The notes: generated by a model from the letters alone, not told the origin. Shown: positions 1-13,114, numbered from the stretch's first letter. The stretch: DNA of 64,000 bases from Craterostigma plantagineum (GCA_027422505.1 JAPQWV010000012.1:24629501-24693500), one strand, 5' to 3'. Numbers and translations: made by a program.

Positions 1-630
1 GAATATTATGGGCAATGGACCTTCCAGGTACAAAAGCTCCCTGGTTATCTTGTACTAGCCGAGGCAAGACTAGCCTGATTCTAGAGCAAATGAGCTTTGA
101 TATGCATTTAGACACAGTGTTGCAACACGAGATAGGTCTATAATCTTTCGCATAGGTAGGGTATTCCACCTTCGGGATCAAAGTGATGGTGGTTTTGTTG
201 AAGGTCTTCAGCAGCTGACCTGTCATGAAGAAATTCTGAACCACCCTGGTTACATCCTCCCCCACTACCATCCATGTTTTCTTATAGAATTCGCTGTTAT
301 ACCCATCCGGTCTGGGGAGCTTTCTCACTATGTATGGAAAACATGGCGTTTTTTATCTCCTCCTTACTGAAAGGCTTTATCAAATCCATCTGCTCCTCCA
401 CTGATAGTATATGACCTTGTCTGATAACATCTTCCTCAATTTCATGGAGGTGATCCATTCTTTTCCCCAGTATCCCTTCATAGTAGGCGACCAGGTGCTC
501 AGCAATGTCCTCAGGTTGCTCAATGAGTTCCCCTGCTTCATTATAAATGGAACATATCATATTCCTGATCCTCCTTTGTTTCACCAAGGCATGGAAATAC
601 CTGGTGTTCCTATCTCCCTGTTGTAACCAG
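1..630 (-). pseudogene. LINE reverse transcriptase, N-terminal part, frameshifted and cut by window edge
   Basis: Minus-strand translation of 297-587 gives the linker that leads into LINE RT (…KPFSKEEIKNAMFSIHSEKAP). After a frame change, the bases at 1-290 continue with RT fingers motifs, including DYRPIS and a GAFVPGRS-type block. The catalytic YADD box would lie beyond the window. Together with the upstream endonuclease this is one broken ORF2. Confidence 0.7.
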
Positions 631-849
631 TTTATTTAGCTCTTTGTGCCAGAAATTTTGTTGCCGCCTTACTCAAGATCTCAAATTCAATAGCCTTATC
701 CCTCTCTTCCTGAATCGGCTCCCAGTTCAGAGGGTCTCCATGCAGTAGCTCCTGAGCTGTTTTCAGTGTTTGTCTGCTTCTTTCCATAGAATTAATGATG
801 TCAGGGAAGCTTGTTCTATTTAGTTCTCTGAGGGACCCCATCAAGTTCC

Positions 850-1662
850 TCAGTTTATTGAGCAAATTCCAAGCCGAACCCCTTCATACTTCACCTTCCA
901 GGTGTCTGCAACCAGTTGCAAAAATTGGGGTGCATCCACCCACATATTTTGGAATTTAAAGCTCTTGTTATTTGGCCATTGAGCCCCTACTTTCCTGATT
1001 AGTATAGGGGTGTGATCGGGTACACCTTCCTCCAACACATGTGCCTCTCTGTCCATGTATTTTTCAGCCCGCGGGATGTTAACAAAAACCCAATCAATTT
1101 TACTCCATACTCTCTTCTCTTGCCTTTGCTTATTTGACCATGTGAAGTGATTCCCTTTCCTTGGCATTTCCTCAAGCTCACAGTCCTTTATACATTCCCT
1201 GAAAGCTTCACATTCTGATGCACAAACAGGTGTGCCCCCTATTCTATCTCCCATATTTAGCACATTGTTGAAATCCCCCCATAGTACCCATGGGTAATGG
1301 TCTTGTTTGAGTCCTGTGATGTCTTCCCACAGTTCCATTCTTTTTATGCTGTTGTTGTGTCCATACACCGATGTTAATAAGAACTCCTCACCTTGCCGAG
1401 TGATTTTTGCATGTACCAGTTGGCCAGTTTTCTTGATGATCCTCACATTCCATTCATTTTGCCAGAACACCACAATTCTCCCATTTGGATGGCTATCCAA
1501 ATTACTTAGATGGTTCCACCCTCTAAAACTTCTATCCGTAACTAGCTCCATACTATCCTGTTTTACTTTTGTTTCAACCAGACAAGCGAGATTAATCTGT
1601 AATTTTTTGAATAGCAGACTATTCTCAGCTCGTTTGTGAGGGGTATACCCCTCACATTCCAA
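850..1662 (-). pseudogene. LINE apurinic-type endonuclease domain (start of ORF2)
   Basis: An uninterrupted 270-residue reading frame matches the N-terminal EEP endonuclease of plant LINE ORF2. Visible signatures are LACLVETKV near the start (catalytic Glu region), WVLWGDFNNV (Asp/Asn motif) and VPDHTPILI (catalytic Asp-His at the end). In the family this domain nicks target DNA for target-primed reverse transcription. The frame closes at the junction to the RT linker (632-865), so the ORF2 polyprotein is not intact. Confidence 0.8.
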
Positions 1663-1663
1663 A

Positions 1664-2997
1664 CTAGTGCCCTATCCATGGGGGGAAAGCTCCATTCCCC
1701 TGTATAGGGGATTTAGAACTGATGCCCTGCTCTCTCGTAGGTTGATATTTATTCTGCGTCTGCTGGTCTTTATGTGCTCGCCTTCTGCCCTGTATACTCA
1801 ATTCATTAGTGTGTCCACTGAGCTCCTGGTGCATCTGCTCTGATCTCCCCAAGGCCTGAAGTATTTCCCCACGTTTTGGGGCCTGATCCTGGGTCTGTTG
1901 AGCTTCTTGTTCATCCTTACTTGGGATGTTCTCCTCATGGTTATCTTCTGGCTCTATCAACTGCTTAAACTTCCACTCTTTATTGCCCTCTGCTTTCCTG
2001 CAGACATCCTTGTCATGACCATACATTCCACATTTCCCACACTTAGTTGGTTTCAATTCGTAGACTACTTTTTGTTCACACAACTGACCATGTTCATTCA
2101 GAAAGGATACAGACTCCCTCATCTCATTCCTCAGCTCTACTTCCACAAGGATTCGCACGTACTATATTCGCTCCTTTTGCTCAGTTATCCCATCTGCCAT
2201 AACTGGGTTCCCCACCAGACTAGCTATTTTGCTCAAACTCTTGGGACCCCAATACTTGAGATCTAAGTGTGGGAATTGGACCCAAATAGGTACTTTCTCC
2301 ACATCCCCCTTCTTGAACTGTGTGTTTGAAGTCCAAGGCGCTAGGATTACCAGTTTCTTATCGAACTGCACAACCTCCTCCTGAAGCACTCGGTCCCGAA
2401 TCTCCATGGTGTCCAATTTGCCATAAACAGCCCTGTTCTAACTTGCAGCACCTTCTGCAATCCATATTTTTTCCACATTCTATTTAAGAATCCATTCATC
2501 ACTGAAAAATGGGGATTCGAGCCCAATACATAGCACACGAGTGTGGTATTCCAATATTGAATCTCCTCAGAGATGTCATCCATCTCAATTTGTCCCAATC
2601 CCACACCTTTGTTCATGACCGGTTCAACAAAACCAAGTTTCGTCCTTGCATTCCTCAGCTTTGTAATGTCAAAATTTTCCCAGTGTTTTTTGCTTTGTTC
2701 CCGACAGCTACTCCCTCCATCTTCATTACTGCCTTGCTTTCCTTTAAGGTCCCGCAAGGTATGTGCCAATGTTGTCAAATCCTCCTTATTCCCTTGTTCC
2801 CTATTGGGGCTACTAATGCATTGCCCTATCATCCGTGTTATGGTTTCAAGCATGGGTTCATTCGGTGTCATTATATTCTTAGGCGTTTCTTGTACATTCC
2901 CATTCAAATCAGCAGTAGTTGGTACCCCCATTTCAGGCGTCGAGGGACCCCATTTCGTTGCCCGCTTCTTCTTGGCCATGGCCGCGGCGTTTACCAC
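1664..2997 (-). pseudogene. LINE ORF1 protein (DUF4283 + CCHC zinc knuckle), frameshifted
   Basis: This is the nucleic-acid-binding ORF1 of the LINE. The DUF4283-like core contains the WNTTLVCYVLGSNP stretch. It is followed after a frame change by a zinc knuckle of CX2CX4HX4C type (CGKCGMYGHDKDVC), and then by a hydrophilic, Gln-rich tail. The reading frame is broken at least twice, between about 2420 and 2160. ORF1 proteins of this kind coat the element RNA; that role is family knowledge, not visible here. The plus-strand relative at 53,209-54,376 has the same domain order. Confidence 0.8.
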
Positions 2998-3050
2998 CGG
3001 AGAAGAAAGAGGCGGAAATGGAACAGTGTCGCTCAGTTGTATCGCCTATG

Positions 3051-3942
3051 TGTGTGTAAAATCGCACCTAGTAAGTGTGTGAATAATATTGGTTCTATTA
3101 AATCTTTTAGCCCCTTTTTAAAATTTTTAGCCCCTTTTTAAAATTTTTACTGTTAGGGTTTCGAGTTTGTTTCAGTTGGGATCGAAGGAGCTGAGCTTCC
3201 ACAAATCCAAACATAGTCTGGTAAATAAAATCGAATTCTACCTTCTTCCAGCGATGATAAATGGAGAAAAACAGCTGCTCCTTCAAACATAGTTTTTTGA
3301 GCGATGGTGAAATTAGGTTTAATTTAAGTCACAACCGGGGTATTTTAGTCAATCGACATTTTTTATCTAGTGTAGGATTAATTATCTTGGGTTGGCCCAT
3401 TGGTTAAATTATCTTAGATTGATTGGTTTATTATAGGGGCCTGTTTTTTGCTGCGGGCTTTCAATTAGTTCTCCTTTAGCAAGTGAACAAGTTAAGAATA
3501 GATACTGGACCACTTATCTTGGGTTATCTGGTGTAGTAAACGGGGCCCAAGAATAAAGACACACACATCTAACAAAGTTACAGCAAAGGAGAGACAAGGT
3601 CAATTTTATTCCATAATACATTCCTCCAAGGGTCCAATAGAGAGTACTAACAAATGTGGCTCTTCGAAAGAGTTCAAACATTTTATTTTGATCAAATAAA
3701 CATCAAAGGAAACCCATCAACGAGCCATAGCAATTGACGTCCAATATACTACTACAGATTGAGCCCAGATTTAAGATATGATGTACTAACTATATGAACA
3801 ACATCATACCTTATCCTCGCTCGCATGTTGCGATGCGAAGAGCTTATTTTTGCATGTGAGGTAATAAATATAAACCAAAGCAAGTCACGGGTCGGCTCAG
3901 GTTTTGGCATTCTTTAACACTTCTGTTTGAACCGTTCAAACT
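3051..3942. other. Intergenic stretch with no recognised gene
   Basis: AT-rich sequence between the LINE and the copia element. The only structure I see is a short direct repeat of a 20-base unit containing TTTTTAGCCCC, at about 3105-3144. No ORF, RNA gene or transposon terminus was recognised. Confidence 0.5.
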
Positions 3943-3947
3943 ATATT

Positions 3948-4865
3948 TGTTAGGATCGGTTAACGCGTTTAGAGGGGGGTGAATAAACGCTTGTCTCTTT
4001 TTCGGTACTTAACCAGTTAGGGTCATTACCGGTACTTGATATTTTTCTAAGTGTAACGTGCGGAAACGGATAAGTCGGTTTTGAACCAAGACAGATGATA
4101 AACGTGATGTGTTTGTGTGTGTGAAGGAACACCGGTTTGTTTCTGGAAGTTCGGAGTTAACTATCCTACGTCTCCCCTTCTTCCTCGCAAGGAAGATTCA
4201 CTAGATCTTCAGTTATACACTAAGTACAACCTACTCAGCTGCCCTCAGCTTTAATCTAACGAATCACCTAGGCAGTCATATAATACAATCCACATACTTC
4301 AAGAGCTTGTTAAAGTCCCTTGGAAACAACTCACTTACTAACCGAAACTGGTCTACATACAGTGAGGACAACACCCAAACAACTCTCTTAAGAGCTTAAC
4401 AGTTTTTCACTTGTTTTTCACTTTCAAGGTTAGTTGTCATCTGTCTTAATCACGCCTGAGCTTGATGAAGGGAGCCGTTGTGAGATAGCTCCTTGTACCG
4501 GACAATACATTAAATGTTACCCAAAACGGGTACTGTCCGGTTTCCATAGCAGTTTGAGCTGTGCCATTTGCTTTTTCCTCTTTTAGCTTGGCTTGACTTT
4601 AGCTTGGCTTTTTCCTGGCAGCCTTGCATTAAATGCTTTATCAGAAGTCTTCAACATCCCGCCTTGAATAATTTCGAATTTTCGTTCACGTGGCAGGTCC
4701 GGTATCTGCACTTCAGTCTTGGCAGTTTACATCCGGTTTCTGGTGCGCTTGTAAACTGCTGACTGGTATCCGATCTTGAGTCTTCGTTTAATAGGTATAC
4801 TTAGTCAAGTTTGGACAATCATCAAAACTGTTGAATCTGAATTCCTTGATTCACGATTTCTAACA
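3948..4865 (-). repeat. 3' LTR of copia element 1
   Basis: 918-bp partner of the LTR at 13,115-14,030, preceded on the plus strand by the target duplication ATATT (3943-3947). Just inside it (about 4866-4885), the minus strand reads a purine tract, CACCAAAAAAGGAGAAATTG, the expected polypurine tract. Confidence 0.92.
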
Positions 4866-6653
4866 ATTTCTCCTTTTTTGGTGATTGTCAAAACTCAACG
4901 AAGCAGAAAGGTATTTATTATATCAAAGGGATTTGATACATAAACTACCAATCTATTACAACCGTTGTTAGCCTGTCTTATTACTTCGATTTGGCCAGTT
5001 CTTTGACCTTCCAGTTGATGACATCTTCCGGTCTCGACCTTCTGCTTTGTCAGTAGGTCAGTTCTTCGATCTTCCTGTTGATGGCATTTTCCAGTCTCGG
5101 CCTTCTGCTTCGTCAGTACTGCCATCTGCCCTTTCTCTTGAATTGGCAGTACTCTTCTTCCCCCTTTTTGACAATCGCTTGTCCATTATGAGGGAAGGTA
5201 GCATTTGTCATTGTGCAGGAGAGTCGTCATTGCGGTTGTTCTTTACTCATAAAGCACAATGAATCCGGTAGCTCTGCGGCTGCACTGCGAGTCTTAACAG
5301 AAGATCGCTCAGCCTCAACGAGACTCTTAAAGGTCTGAAGAAAACCTTGTCCGACTTGCTCCGTCTTAGCAGCTGGCCTCCTGCAGAGCTACGGTATCCC
5401 CTGAACCCACGCCTTGTCGAGGGTTTCTTCGGGGAATCAGATGGAGCGGAGGGATACCGTCTGGCATGGCATTCAATCCCGGGTATCCGCTCGTCAGCTC
5501 CAGTGCCGTTTCTTGGTGGGTTCTCAGCCTTTTTTCCACCAAGAAACTGGGACGGGCGCCATTCTCTTCTTTGGGTCCTTGTAGTGCCAGGATGGCCTGC
5601 CCGCGGTATCTTCTTTTCGGCTAGTGCCATCTTCTGTGTGTCCTGGGTTTGTCACTTTCATCTCGCCCAGTCCACAGAGAAGCTTCTCGGAGCTAGCCTT
5701 TTGTGTCGTTGGACTTGCTTTAGAACTTTTGCTGGTCCGAAACAGCGTATTTACGTCTTTGTTGGACCGCCAAGAGGTCTTTGTATACCCTAATGGGTCG
5801 GTTTGCATCCAATGTCGAGTCATTGCAACTCTGAGATGGTCTAAAAGAAAAACTGGATTTGGACTAGTTAGGCTTTTTCTGGTTGTGAGGCTTATCCTGT
5901 CTAAGGGTGGTGGATGTTTTGGAGGTTTAGGCATTGTGAACTCAATCGATTGTAGGTTGATGAACTTTGAAAGAGGGTGCGAGGTCCTTAAATACTTGGG
6001 AGAGTTTCATCGTGTTGTGTCACGGGTGCACAGTAACCCAGACTATCCTTATCGCTCCATTCAGTGCATCAGAGCTTTAAGTCTTGTCTGTTGGCAGCTT
6101 TGATGACAAGACTATTCACGCATTCAGATGACCCTGCAAACTCAAGGCCAGCTATGCCAAGACATATAATATGTGCATTGATGCAGTGCAATTATTAAAG
6201 CAAAGTCGGTCTTTAACCAGCAATATGGTAAGATGTAATATCCATTGGACAGATTCTAGTACCGGTTTCAGAAGGAATCCGGTATAGGTAATGAGAACTT
6301 GGCTTAAACTGATATAACATATATGTTTAGGTTTCTGTACTGTATATTTGACGGAGTTCGATTTTGGCTGAAATCAACTGGAATAAGTGTATGAGCTGGT
6401 TTTTATGAAGAAACCGGAAAAAGTCGTGCACTGAAATCATCAAAATGCAACATTCTCTGTAATGTCTAGGCAACTGCGTTATATCATTTATATTGATATA
6501 ACATCGTTCCCCCTGACTTCATGCTAGGACTCTAAGATATTTCTAACAGTTCTAAAGCACTCTGAAAGGAGATAGACTTAGTTTTGAAGAGCGGTTTCGT
6601 GTGACGTCACTTGCCAGTTTGTCGAAGTGTCCCTCGGTCTTGCAATCACCATG
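4866..6653 (-). other. 3' internal region of copia element 1, no coherent ORF
   Basis: Sequence between the 3' LTR and the hAT insertion. It contains open frames of up to 159 codons on both strands, but I recognise none as a protein family. The minus strand at 4895-5125 encodes two copies of a short Lys/Gln/Thr repeat (see separate entry). Most likely degenerate retroelement sequence. Confidence 0.5.
4985..5116 (-). repeat. Tandem duplication of about 63 bp in copia 3' region
   Basis: Two consecutive imperfect units. The minus-strand reading is (L)LTKQKxETGxCHQxE twice. They share the CTTCTGCTT(C/T)GTCAGTA block on the plus strand. Confidence 0.7.
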
Positions 6654-6661
6654 GGTTCTGC

Positions 6662-9600
6662 TAGGGGTGGGCATTCGGTACGTACCGAACCGTACCGAAC
6701 CAAAGTTTCGGTTAACCGAACTGAAATTTTTCATTTTTTTAAAACCGAATACCGAACCGAATTAGTCAGTTCGGTATTCGGTTTTACCGAATTAAATACG
6801 GTTATCTCGGTTTTACCGAATGGTTAACCGAAATTAAACTAAAAAAATTCCACTTACAGTGAAGAAACCATCTGTCATACATCAAAGGTGTTTTGGTTTT
6901 TGCCAACCACACAAAACATAACCCAAAAAGATCACAACTACTACCATCGGATCAAAAAACTGTGCTGAAATCACAATTGTCATTCACTGCCAGTGCCAAT
7001 CAAAATTCAAAACACCTTTCTTCTTTACTCACTCGAACAGAACAGCAACTGCAATTTACAAGAAGAGGTTTATTACAAATATTAACCAAAACGAAGTATA
7101 GACTATTATTGAAAAACCAACCTTGAAAAATGGTCACAGCCCGATGATTGTCGACTCCAAGCCAATCTCTGAACACATATATATAATACTCATATATGAT
7201 ACTGACCAGAACATCGCAACACATTAATAGAAACTATACCACGAATAAATAAAATAGTAAAAAGAAAGTGAAAATATACCATTTTCATATTTCTGAAGTA
7301 ATTCATAGTCCTCTTCCACATTCTTGAGTGGCGTCCTACGAAGCCAATCTTCACAACATATTAAAGCTTGTGCCATTTTAGGTGTCAAAGAAACTCTAAA
7401 GTCATCGATAACTCGACCTCCGGTGCTGAAAGCAGATTTGGAAGCTACCGTAGTTATAGGCATAGCTAGTACATCACGAGCCAACCTCGATAAAATAGAA
7501 AATCTCGGAGCAAGCATTTTCCACCATTCACTTATATCCAAATCTTCAATGTATTTTTCGATATGTTCGCTTAGATATACATCTACCTCAGATTGATCTA
7601 AGCCGCCACTTTCATGCATCATTTGTAGAAATCTCTTACGATGACCTCTTACCACCCTTCTTGCAACTTCGGTTTCATTTTCTAGATTGGATCCACTCGG
7701 ATTTGTACTTCCTTCAGATGATACTGAAGAAAATGCTTTTTTGTAATCAAAGATTTCATAAAGAGCGTCCTTTGCAATATTTGTCATCACCTCTCCACGT
7801 TCATCGCCATACATATTCTTGAGGACATATTGAAGCATCGTCATGAACAAGTCGTGACTCACACTCCATTCTTTTAACAAGTCATCGACATCGGCAATTT
7901 CATCAAATAATGTGTTCGACGTAACGTACAAAGAACCTGAAATTCGAAGAGTAACAAGTCATTAATATCAACAATTTTATCAACTAGCATTCAACGTTAT
8001 GTATAACGAACCTGAGATTCGAAGAGTGAGCTCGTAGAAATGCCGTAACACTTTCACCAACCGGTCAACAACAGCCCAATCATGTCTATCGGGCATACCT
8101 ATCTTACCATATGCTCCATCAGGCATAAAATCAGCTCGAAAATCAGCATCAGAAATGTTATACCTATCAAAAACTCCTTGATAACAAAGAGATGTCTCTA
8201 GCATTGTGAACACAGAATTCCATCTAGTTGGAACATCCAGACATAAGCATTTTTTAGTCTCAATTATTTCCTCAACTGCAAACTCATTAAATTTCTTCAA
8301 TCTAGATGGTGATTGTCTCACATATCTGACTACTGTACGAACACGCTCGACGGAATGATTCGCTTCCTTAAATCCATCTTTAACAACAAGATTAACAATG
8401 TGAGCCACGCATCTCATATGTAGATACTTCCCACCACATATAGCCGTCTTCCAACTAACAACTCATCTCTTCAGATAACCCACAGTTGTATCATTTGAAG
8501 ACGCGTTATCAACCGTAATCGTGAAAACCTTGTCAATTCCCCAATCAAGCAAGCATTTCTCAATCAACAACCCAACCTTCTCACCTTTATGTGTCAGACA
8601 TGGAATGAAATTGAGGATTGTTTTGTGCAATTTCCAATCACTATCAATATAATGACCGGTCAAGCACAAGTAGTTCAGCCGTTGGTTTGACGTCCATGTA
8701 TCGGTTGTGATTGAGATTTTTTGTCCACTTGTTCAAAAAAAAGTCTTTAACTTCTCTTCTTCTTCAAAGTAAAGCTTGTAGCAATCTCTTGTAATGGTTT
8801 TCCTTGATGACACGAGGAATTGTGGACAAGAAAGTGATACAAAACGCCGAAATCCTTCATTTTCCACGAAGTTGAATGGTAGCTCATAAACGATAATCAT
8901 TCGAGCTAAGCCATTCCTAATGGCTTCTTGATCAAATTTCCATGTAGAAGTTCTAGCTTCTCCCGGTCCACTCTGACAATACGCTGCCATATAGTATGCG
9001 TATCTCCAACATTTTCGGGATTATTCTTGCAAGCTTTCATGTGATTTTTCATTCCCGAAGTTCCATTTTTAGATGATTCAGCAGCATAATTCCTATCCCA
9101 ATACTTACATTTGGCTCTCCGTTTTCCATCTTTGCCGGTGTATAAAACAAAATGATCCCAGACTAGAGACCTTCTAGGCATTTCTTTGCTCTTAGATCTT
9201 TCAATTTGTTCTTCTCTGCCAGAAATCTCAGCTCCTTCTGTGATACTTTCAGGTGGGGTCGAGGATGACATATTCGAACTTTGAAGTGGACCAAGTGTCT
9301 GTGTCTGTCCTCCTTTACTATCCATCCCTAAAAATCATGAACATACAAGATTACATAAAGAGACTTGATGACCTCACGAACTTAAAGGAAGGAGAGACTT
9401 GATGAAATGACGAACTTAAAGGAAGGAAAGATGACGCGATGAGGACAGATTTTGAGATGGAGTTTATACCTTTTTCAATGACGCAATGACGGGCAGATTT
9501 TGAGATGGATGCCTTCTTCGATCTTGACTCTTGAGTTCTTGACGAGTTTAGGGTTTTAACTTTTAAGTGTGATTTCAAATTGGGATTTTGAAGTAAAAGG

Positions 9601-9949
9601 TCGAAACAATCGAGCTCTGTGAACGTTTAGGTATTGAAGTAAAAGGCTGATTATTAGTATGCTTAATATATTTAATTATTAAAAGGCTATGAAGTAAAAG
9701 GCCACTGAAGTAAAAAGGCAATAGGCAAGGCCCAGAATATTATTATTAATACATGTAACTATTAAAGAATTACAGTTCGGTACATCGGTACAGTTCGGTA
9801 AACCGAAATAAATAACCAAACCGAACCGATTACCGAAAATTTCAGCATTTTAAAACCGAATACCGAACTGAATTATTTGTTCGGTATTCGGTACGTACCG
9901 AAATTTTGGTAATCGGTTCGGTCGGTTTACCGAACTGTGGCCACCCCTA
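6662..9949 (-). mobile_element. hAT DNA transposon (BED/hATC type) inserted in copia element 1
   Basis: Termini TAGGGGTGG… and …CCACCCCTA are inverted repeats. They are flanked by an exact 8-bp target duplication GGTTCTGC (6654-6661 and 9950-9957), the hAT hallmark. Both subterminal regions (6670-6830 and 9775-9935) are packed with inverted and direct copies of ACCGAA/TTCGGT, typical of hAT transposase-binding regions. The transposase frame on the minus strand is broken. Because it interrupts the retroelement, it is the younger of the two. Confidence 0.95.
7224..9325 (-). pseudogene. hAT transposase, multiply frameshifted
   Basis: Domains appear in order on the minus strand. A BED-like zinc finger lies at about 9050-9190, in which the second Cys of the CxxC pair is Trp (CKYW). 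The RNase H-like core follows (8990-7980, including FTITVDNASSND and CLDVPTRWNS). The hATC dimerisation domain closes it (WWKMLAPRFSILSRLARDVL and SKSAFSTGGRVI). Frame changes near 8900, 8670, 8420 and 7950 break it into at least five pieces. Family role is cut-and-paste transposition, but this copy cannot encode an active enzyme. Confidence 0.85.
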
Positions 9950-9975
9950 GGTTCTGCTTCAGCTGGTGTGGCTAC

Positions 9976-10458
9976 TTAAGCTTGCTTGTTGAATTTGGAT
10001 ACTGACCGGTCATCGAGGCACTGGTATGTACTGGTGCTTCTTTGGTCAATCCTGGAATCGTCGTGGTCACCATTGGTATAACCCTTGGAGTTTGACTGAC
10101 GTCGTCCACAGAGACCGATACTGCATATGGTATCTGGTCTGCTGGCCGTTAGGTATAATAAACCTATGTCCCTCCGGTATTTACTTGTGTTTGGCACGCC
10201 CTCTTCATCTTCATGTTTGATGTGCTCATTTGAGTTGGTCTCTGACAGTCGTCCATACCAACCTTCTTTAAATTTCTGCTTGAAGTCCTCATGTACTAAG
10301 TATAACCCAAATGGCTCCAAGTCTCGCGTCCTATGCGACTGTTTCACAATCAGTTCCTTCCATATGCAGGTATCTTGGAGTGACCAATCTCGCCTTGTTT
10401 TTGAACACCCGTTTTTGTACCGGTCATTATTTAATGTGGTTTTGGAACAACAGTCCAA
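9976..10458 (-). pseudogene. copia RT/RNase H junction scrap
   Basis: The minus-strand frame holds a decayed form of the copia motif that joins RT to RNase H (YRRDIGLLYLTASRPDTICS), in a frame-shifted context. It lies just 3' of the hAT insertion in plus coordinates. Remaining pol sequence at 10,459-11,400 is too decayed for me to assign domain by domain. Confidence 0.6.
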
Positions 10459-11426
10459 ACTTGGCTATGCTCAAACTGGTTCAGTTTCTGCATGGCTTTC
10501 ATCCAGTTGTCCCCTTAAGGTCTTAATCCTTGAAGATCGTGGTTGAGACAGAGGCGTGGGCAAGCATGTTGACTGACGCTTGGTCTTTATTTCACACTGG
10601 AAACTCTAATGATGAGTTTCTTAAGGTGGTTAGGTTTAGCCCAGTTTCATCTGATGGATTCCCCCTCATATTGTCCCTTCATCCGATAGTCAACTGGTAG
10701 TTGTTCGTTGATTATCGAATTTTGCTTAGCTGGATCCTTCCTGCAATATCCCCTCATTGGATCTCCAGTTGATTGCTAAGCCGGTTTAAGCTCTCACACC
10801 GGGGTTCCTTACTTATGGAGATTCTTATACCAAATCTTTTTGGAGTCGATTATCCGGTATAGTCTCCTTCCAGACATCTTGAAATCTCTGAAACGTTTCC
10901 AGCTCAGATCTCGTAGTGTAGTCTTTTTCTGCCTCCTTGCAAACTAGTGATAGGTTCTAAGTGTAGCGACCGGTATTGACTTTTTCCCAGAATTCTTCAG
11001 ATATGTATCTGCTACCGTAATTCTGGCTGCTTTTATGAGCGTCCGATTTGTTTTCTCAACTACTTCACTTTGATGAAATAACCTGACAGTAAATAACCCA
11101 TGGAGTATTCCATGGTTCTCAGAATATGATGTTAGTGTAAAGTTGAAAAATTCAGTATCGGTCTACTTCCCCATAAGCCTATTACTGAGACTGGTTGGCA
11201 TGTTGAAAATAAATTTATCTCCAGCATGTTAGTGTCGATGGGTTATAAACTAGATTAGTCCATCTTGAATATGAAATTATTTTCAATTTTAGATGATCCA
11301 GTCTTTTGTGCCATAGCCATCTCTTGGACTCACAAGTTACCAAACACGTTGGCATATAAGCACTTGCTTATTCCAGTTTAGAGTGTCGGTATTGTCGGTT
11401 CCTCGTCCAGTTAGTGTAGCTATGCC

Positions 11427-11636
11427 TCAGTTTTTAGCAAGCAATTTAGAATTGTCTTCATATCCTATGATTTTACCTTGGTCGCTATCCCCAAAGGTAA
11501 TGATAATCTTGGCACATGGTTTAATGCCCGTGAGAGGTCTTCTCTCCCCGGTCATGTGCCGACAGCATCTGCTGTCTAGAAACCAGTTGGTCTGGTTTGG
11601 ATTCCTGCAAAAGAAACCAAAGTCTTTGGTATCCAC
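11427..11636 (-). pseudogene. copia protease scrap
   Basis: Minus-strand translation contains WFLDSRCCRHMTGE, a decayed form of the copia aspartic protease signature WxLDSGCSxHMTG. The active-site DSG has become DSR. Flanking frames are closed. Confidence 0.7.
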
Positions 11637-12078
11637 CTAGACTTGGGCCCGCTTTGGGATTAGATTCTTAGGTATCCAGACTTGGATTACCCTAACTTGT
11701 CTACTGTAACAGAATCAATAAGATATCTGCATTTATTGTTCCTGTTTTGAGACTGGTATCTAGGTCTTCTGTTACCTTGTGTTTCCAGTTTTGTGTTGTG
11801 AGCATTCCCCCTAGGTTATTGGGGTCTTCCCCTTCGTGGGTCGTTACTTATACCGGTATTCCTCCTTACCATCTGAGGTAATGTGTTCTTATTTGGAATC
11901 GGGGATTTGAAGCTGTTTGCATATCCCAGTCCAGTTCTCTTAGACCTGTTCATAGAGGACGTGGGAACTGGGTTATTATCAGAGGAACCCACAAAATTAT
12001 ACCCGTGAGGTAGTCGGTTGATAGGACGTCATCGTCTCTTCAGTGTTGGTCTTTCACTGTATCCTAGACCTGTCCGAT

Positions 12079-13072
12079 CTAGTGTCCTTCATTGTTTCTT
12101 GGAGACAATGAAGCGTCTTGGACGAATTTGTCCAGGACTGGACTATCGTAGACAGATTTTGAATCTCCGAGTTCTTTAGCTCGGTGATTTCTCAGTCTGT
12201 TGTTTTCTTCCTCCAGCTGTGTGATTCTTTCAATCAGGGGTCCGATATTCTCTTGTACCGGTGCCTTTCCCTTTTCAGCAGCCTTCAGCTTTTCGTTCAA
12301 TTTCCATCATTCACCAGCCATGTTCTGAAGAGCATCCAAGATTTCTTCATAGGTGAACTTGTCTTCTGGGTCTGACTGATCTCCCACCAGGCAAACAAGT
12401 TCTTTCTCACTTTCATGTTTGCTCAGTTCGTCTTCTGAACTAGATTCTTCTGAGTCTGTATCATCCCATCTGTGGAAATTCCTTTTAGCTAGGGATGCAC
12501 TTGATTTCCTTCTACCTTTGGACCAGTCCGCCTTCTTTTTGGGGCAGTCAGCGTTGTAATGTCCAGTCCGGTCACAGTTAAAGCCAGTGTTAGTGTTTAC
12601 ATCTTTTCCATCTAGTTTACCTTGTGGCGTTTTGAAAAGTTCTGCTGCTCCCAGTGTTTTTACTGGTTGAGCTGGTATATTTTCCTCCAGTCTTGTCTGG
12701 GACTCGATCTCGTAAGCTTCTAAGTTTTCTCCGATTTGGCATAATTTGGTCCACTTCCTTTGCATTCTTACAAGTCATGACTTGTCTGAACATTTCTATG
12801 TCCAATGTTTTGAACATGAAGTTTTTGGCAATATTGTCGAGATTTGCCTTTCGTCTTTCTAGCGTTGACAGCTCGTGTCTTTCCTTGGGAACTTCTCGCC
12901 GTTCATTAGGATGCACGGCATGTCGTACGTTTACTTTGTTGAACACGAACGGTCCAGTTTCTAACACATCGACCATCTCATCATCTTGCGCATAGAGATG
13001 AGTCATTAACCTTATCTTCCATTCAAAGAAGTTTTCCCTGCTAAACATAAGAAGCCGGTCAGATAAAGTCAT
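12079..13072 (-). pseudogene. copia Gag, frameshifted
   Basis: Reading starts at an ATG at 13,072, about 40 bases inside the LTR. The first part resembles copia Gag (FFEWKIRLMTHLYAQD). A frame change near 12,700 leads to a CCHC-type knuckle CDRTGHYNADC around 12,560, followed by an acidic Ser/Glu-rich stretch and a short coiled-coil-like segment near 12,100-12,300. Gag packages the element RNA. Several frame breaks rule out a functional product. Confidence 0.8.
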
Positions 13073-13100
13073 GGTTAGTACGAGAAATATCAAGTAACCC

Positions 13101-13112
13101 GCTCTGATACCA
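13101..13112 (-). other. Primer-binding site (initiator tRNA-Met type) of copia element 1
   Basis: Minus strand TGGTATCAGAGC, two bases from the LTR edge. It is complementary to the 3' end of plant initiator tRNA-Met and is the common PBS of plant copia elements. Confidence 0.9.
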
Positions 13113-13114
13113 CT

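Larger units (their letters stand above)
1..3050 (-). mobile_element. LINE (non-LTR) retrotransposon, degenerate, truncated by window edge
   Basis: On the minus strand, in order, this stretch reads a DUF4283-like ORF1 with a CCHC knuckle, an endonuclease/exonuclease/phosphatase domain and the start of a reverse transcriptase. That order is the layout of plant L1-type LINEs. ORF1 begins near 2997, and the RT runs off the left window edge. Frameshifts between about 1660 and 2420 and near 300 show it is dead. A second, diverged copy lies on the plus strand at 53,209-55,733. I could not fix the 5' end exactly; similarity ends around 3000-3150. No poly-A tail or target duplication can be seen because the 3' end is outside the window. 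Confidence 0.88.

Noticed and set aside
5524..5934. 136-codon minus-strand frame in the copia 3' region
   Set aside because: No retroelement or host motif, overlapped by equally long frames on the other strand. Treated as degenerate sequence.
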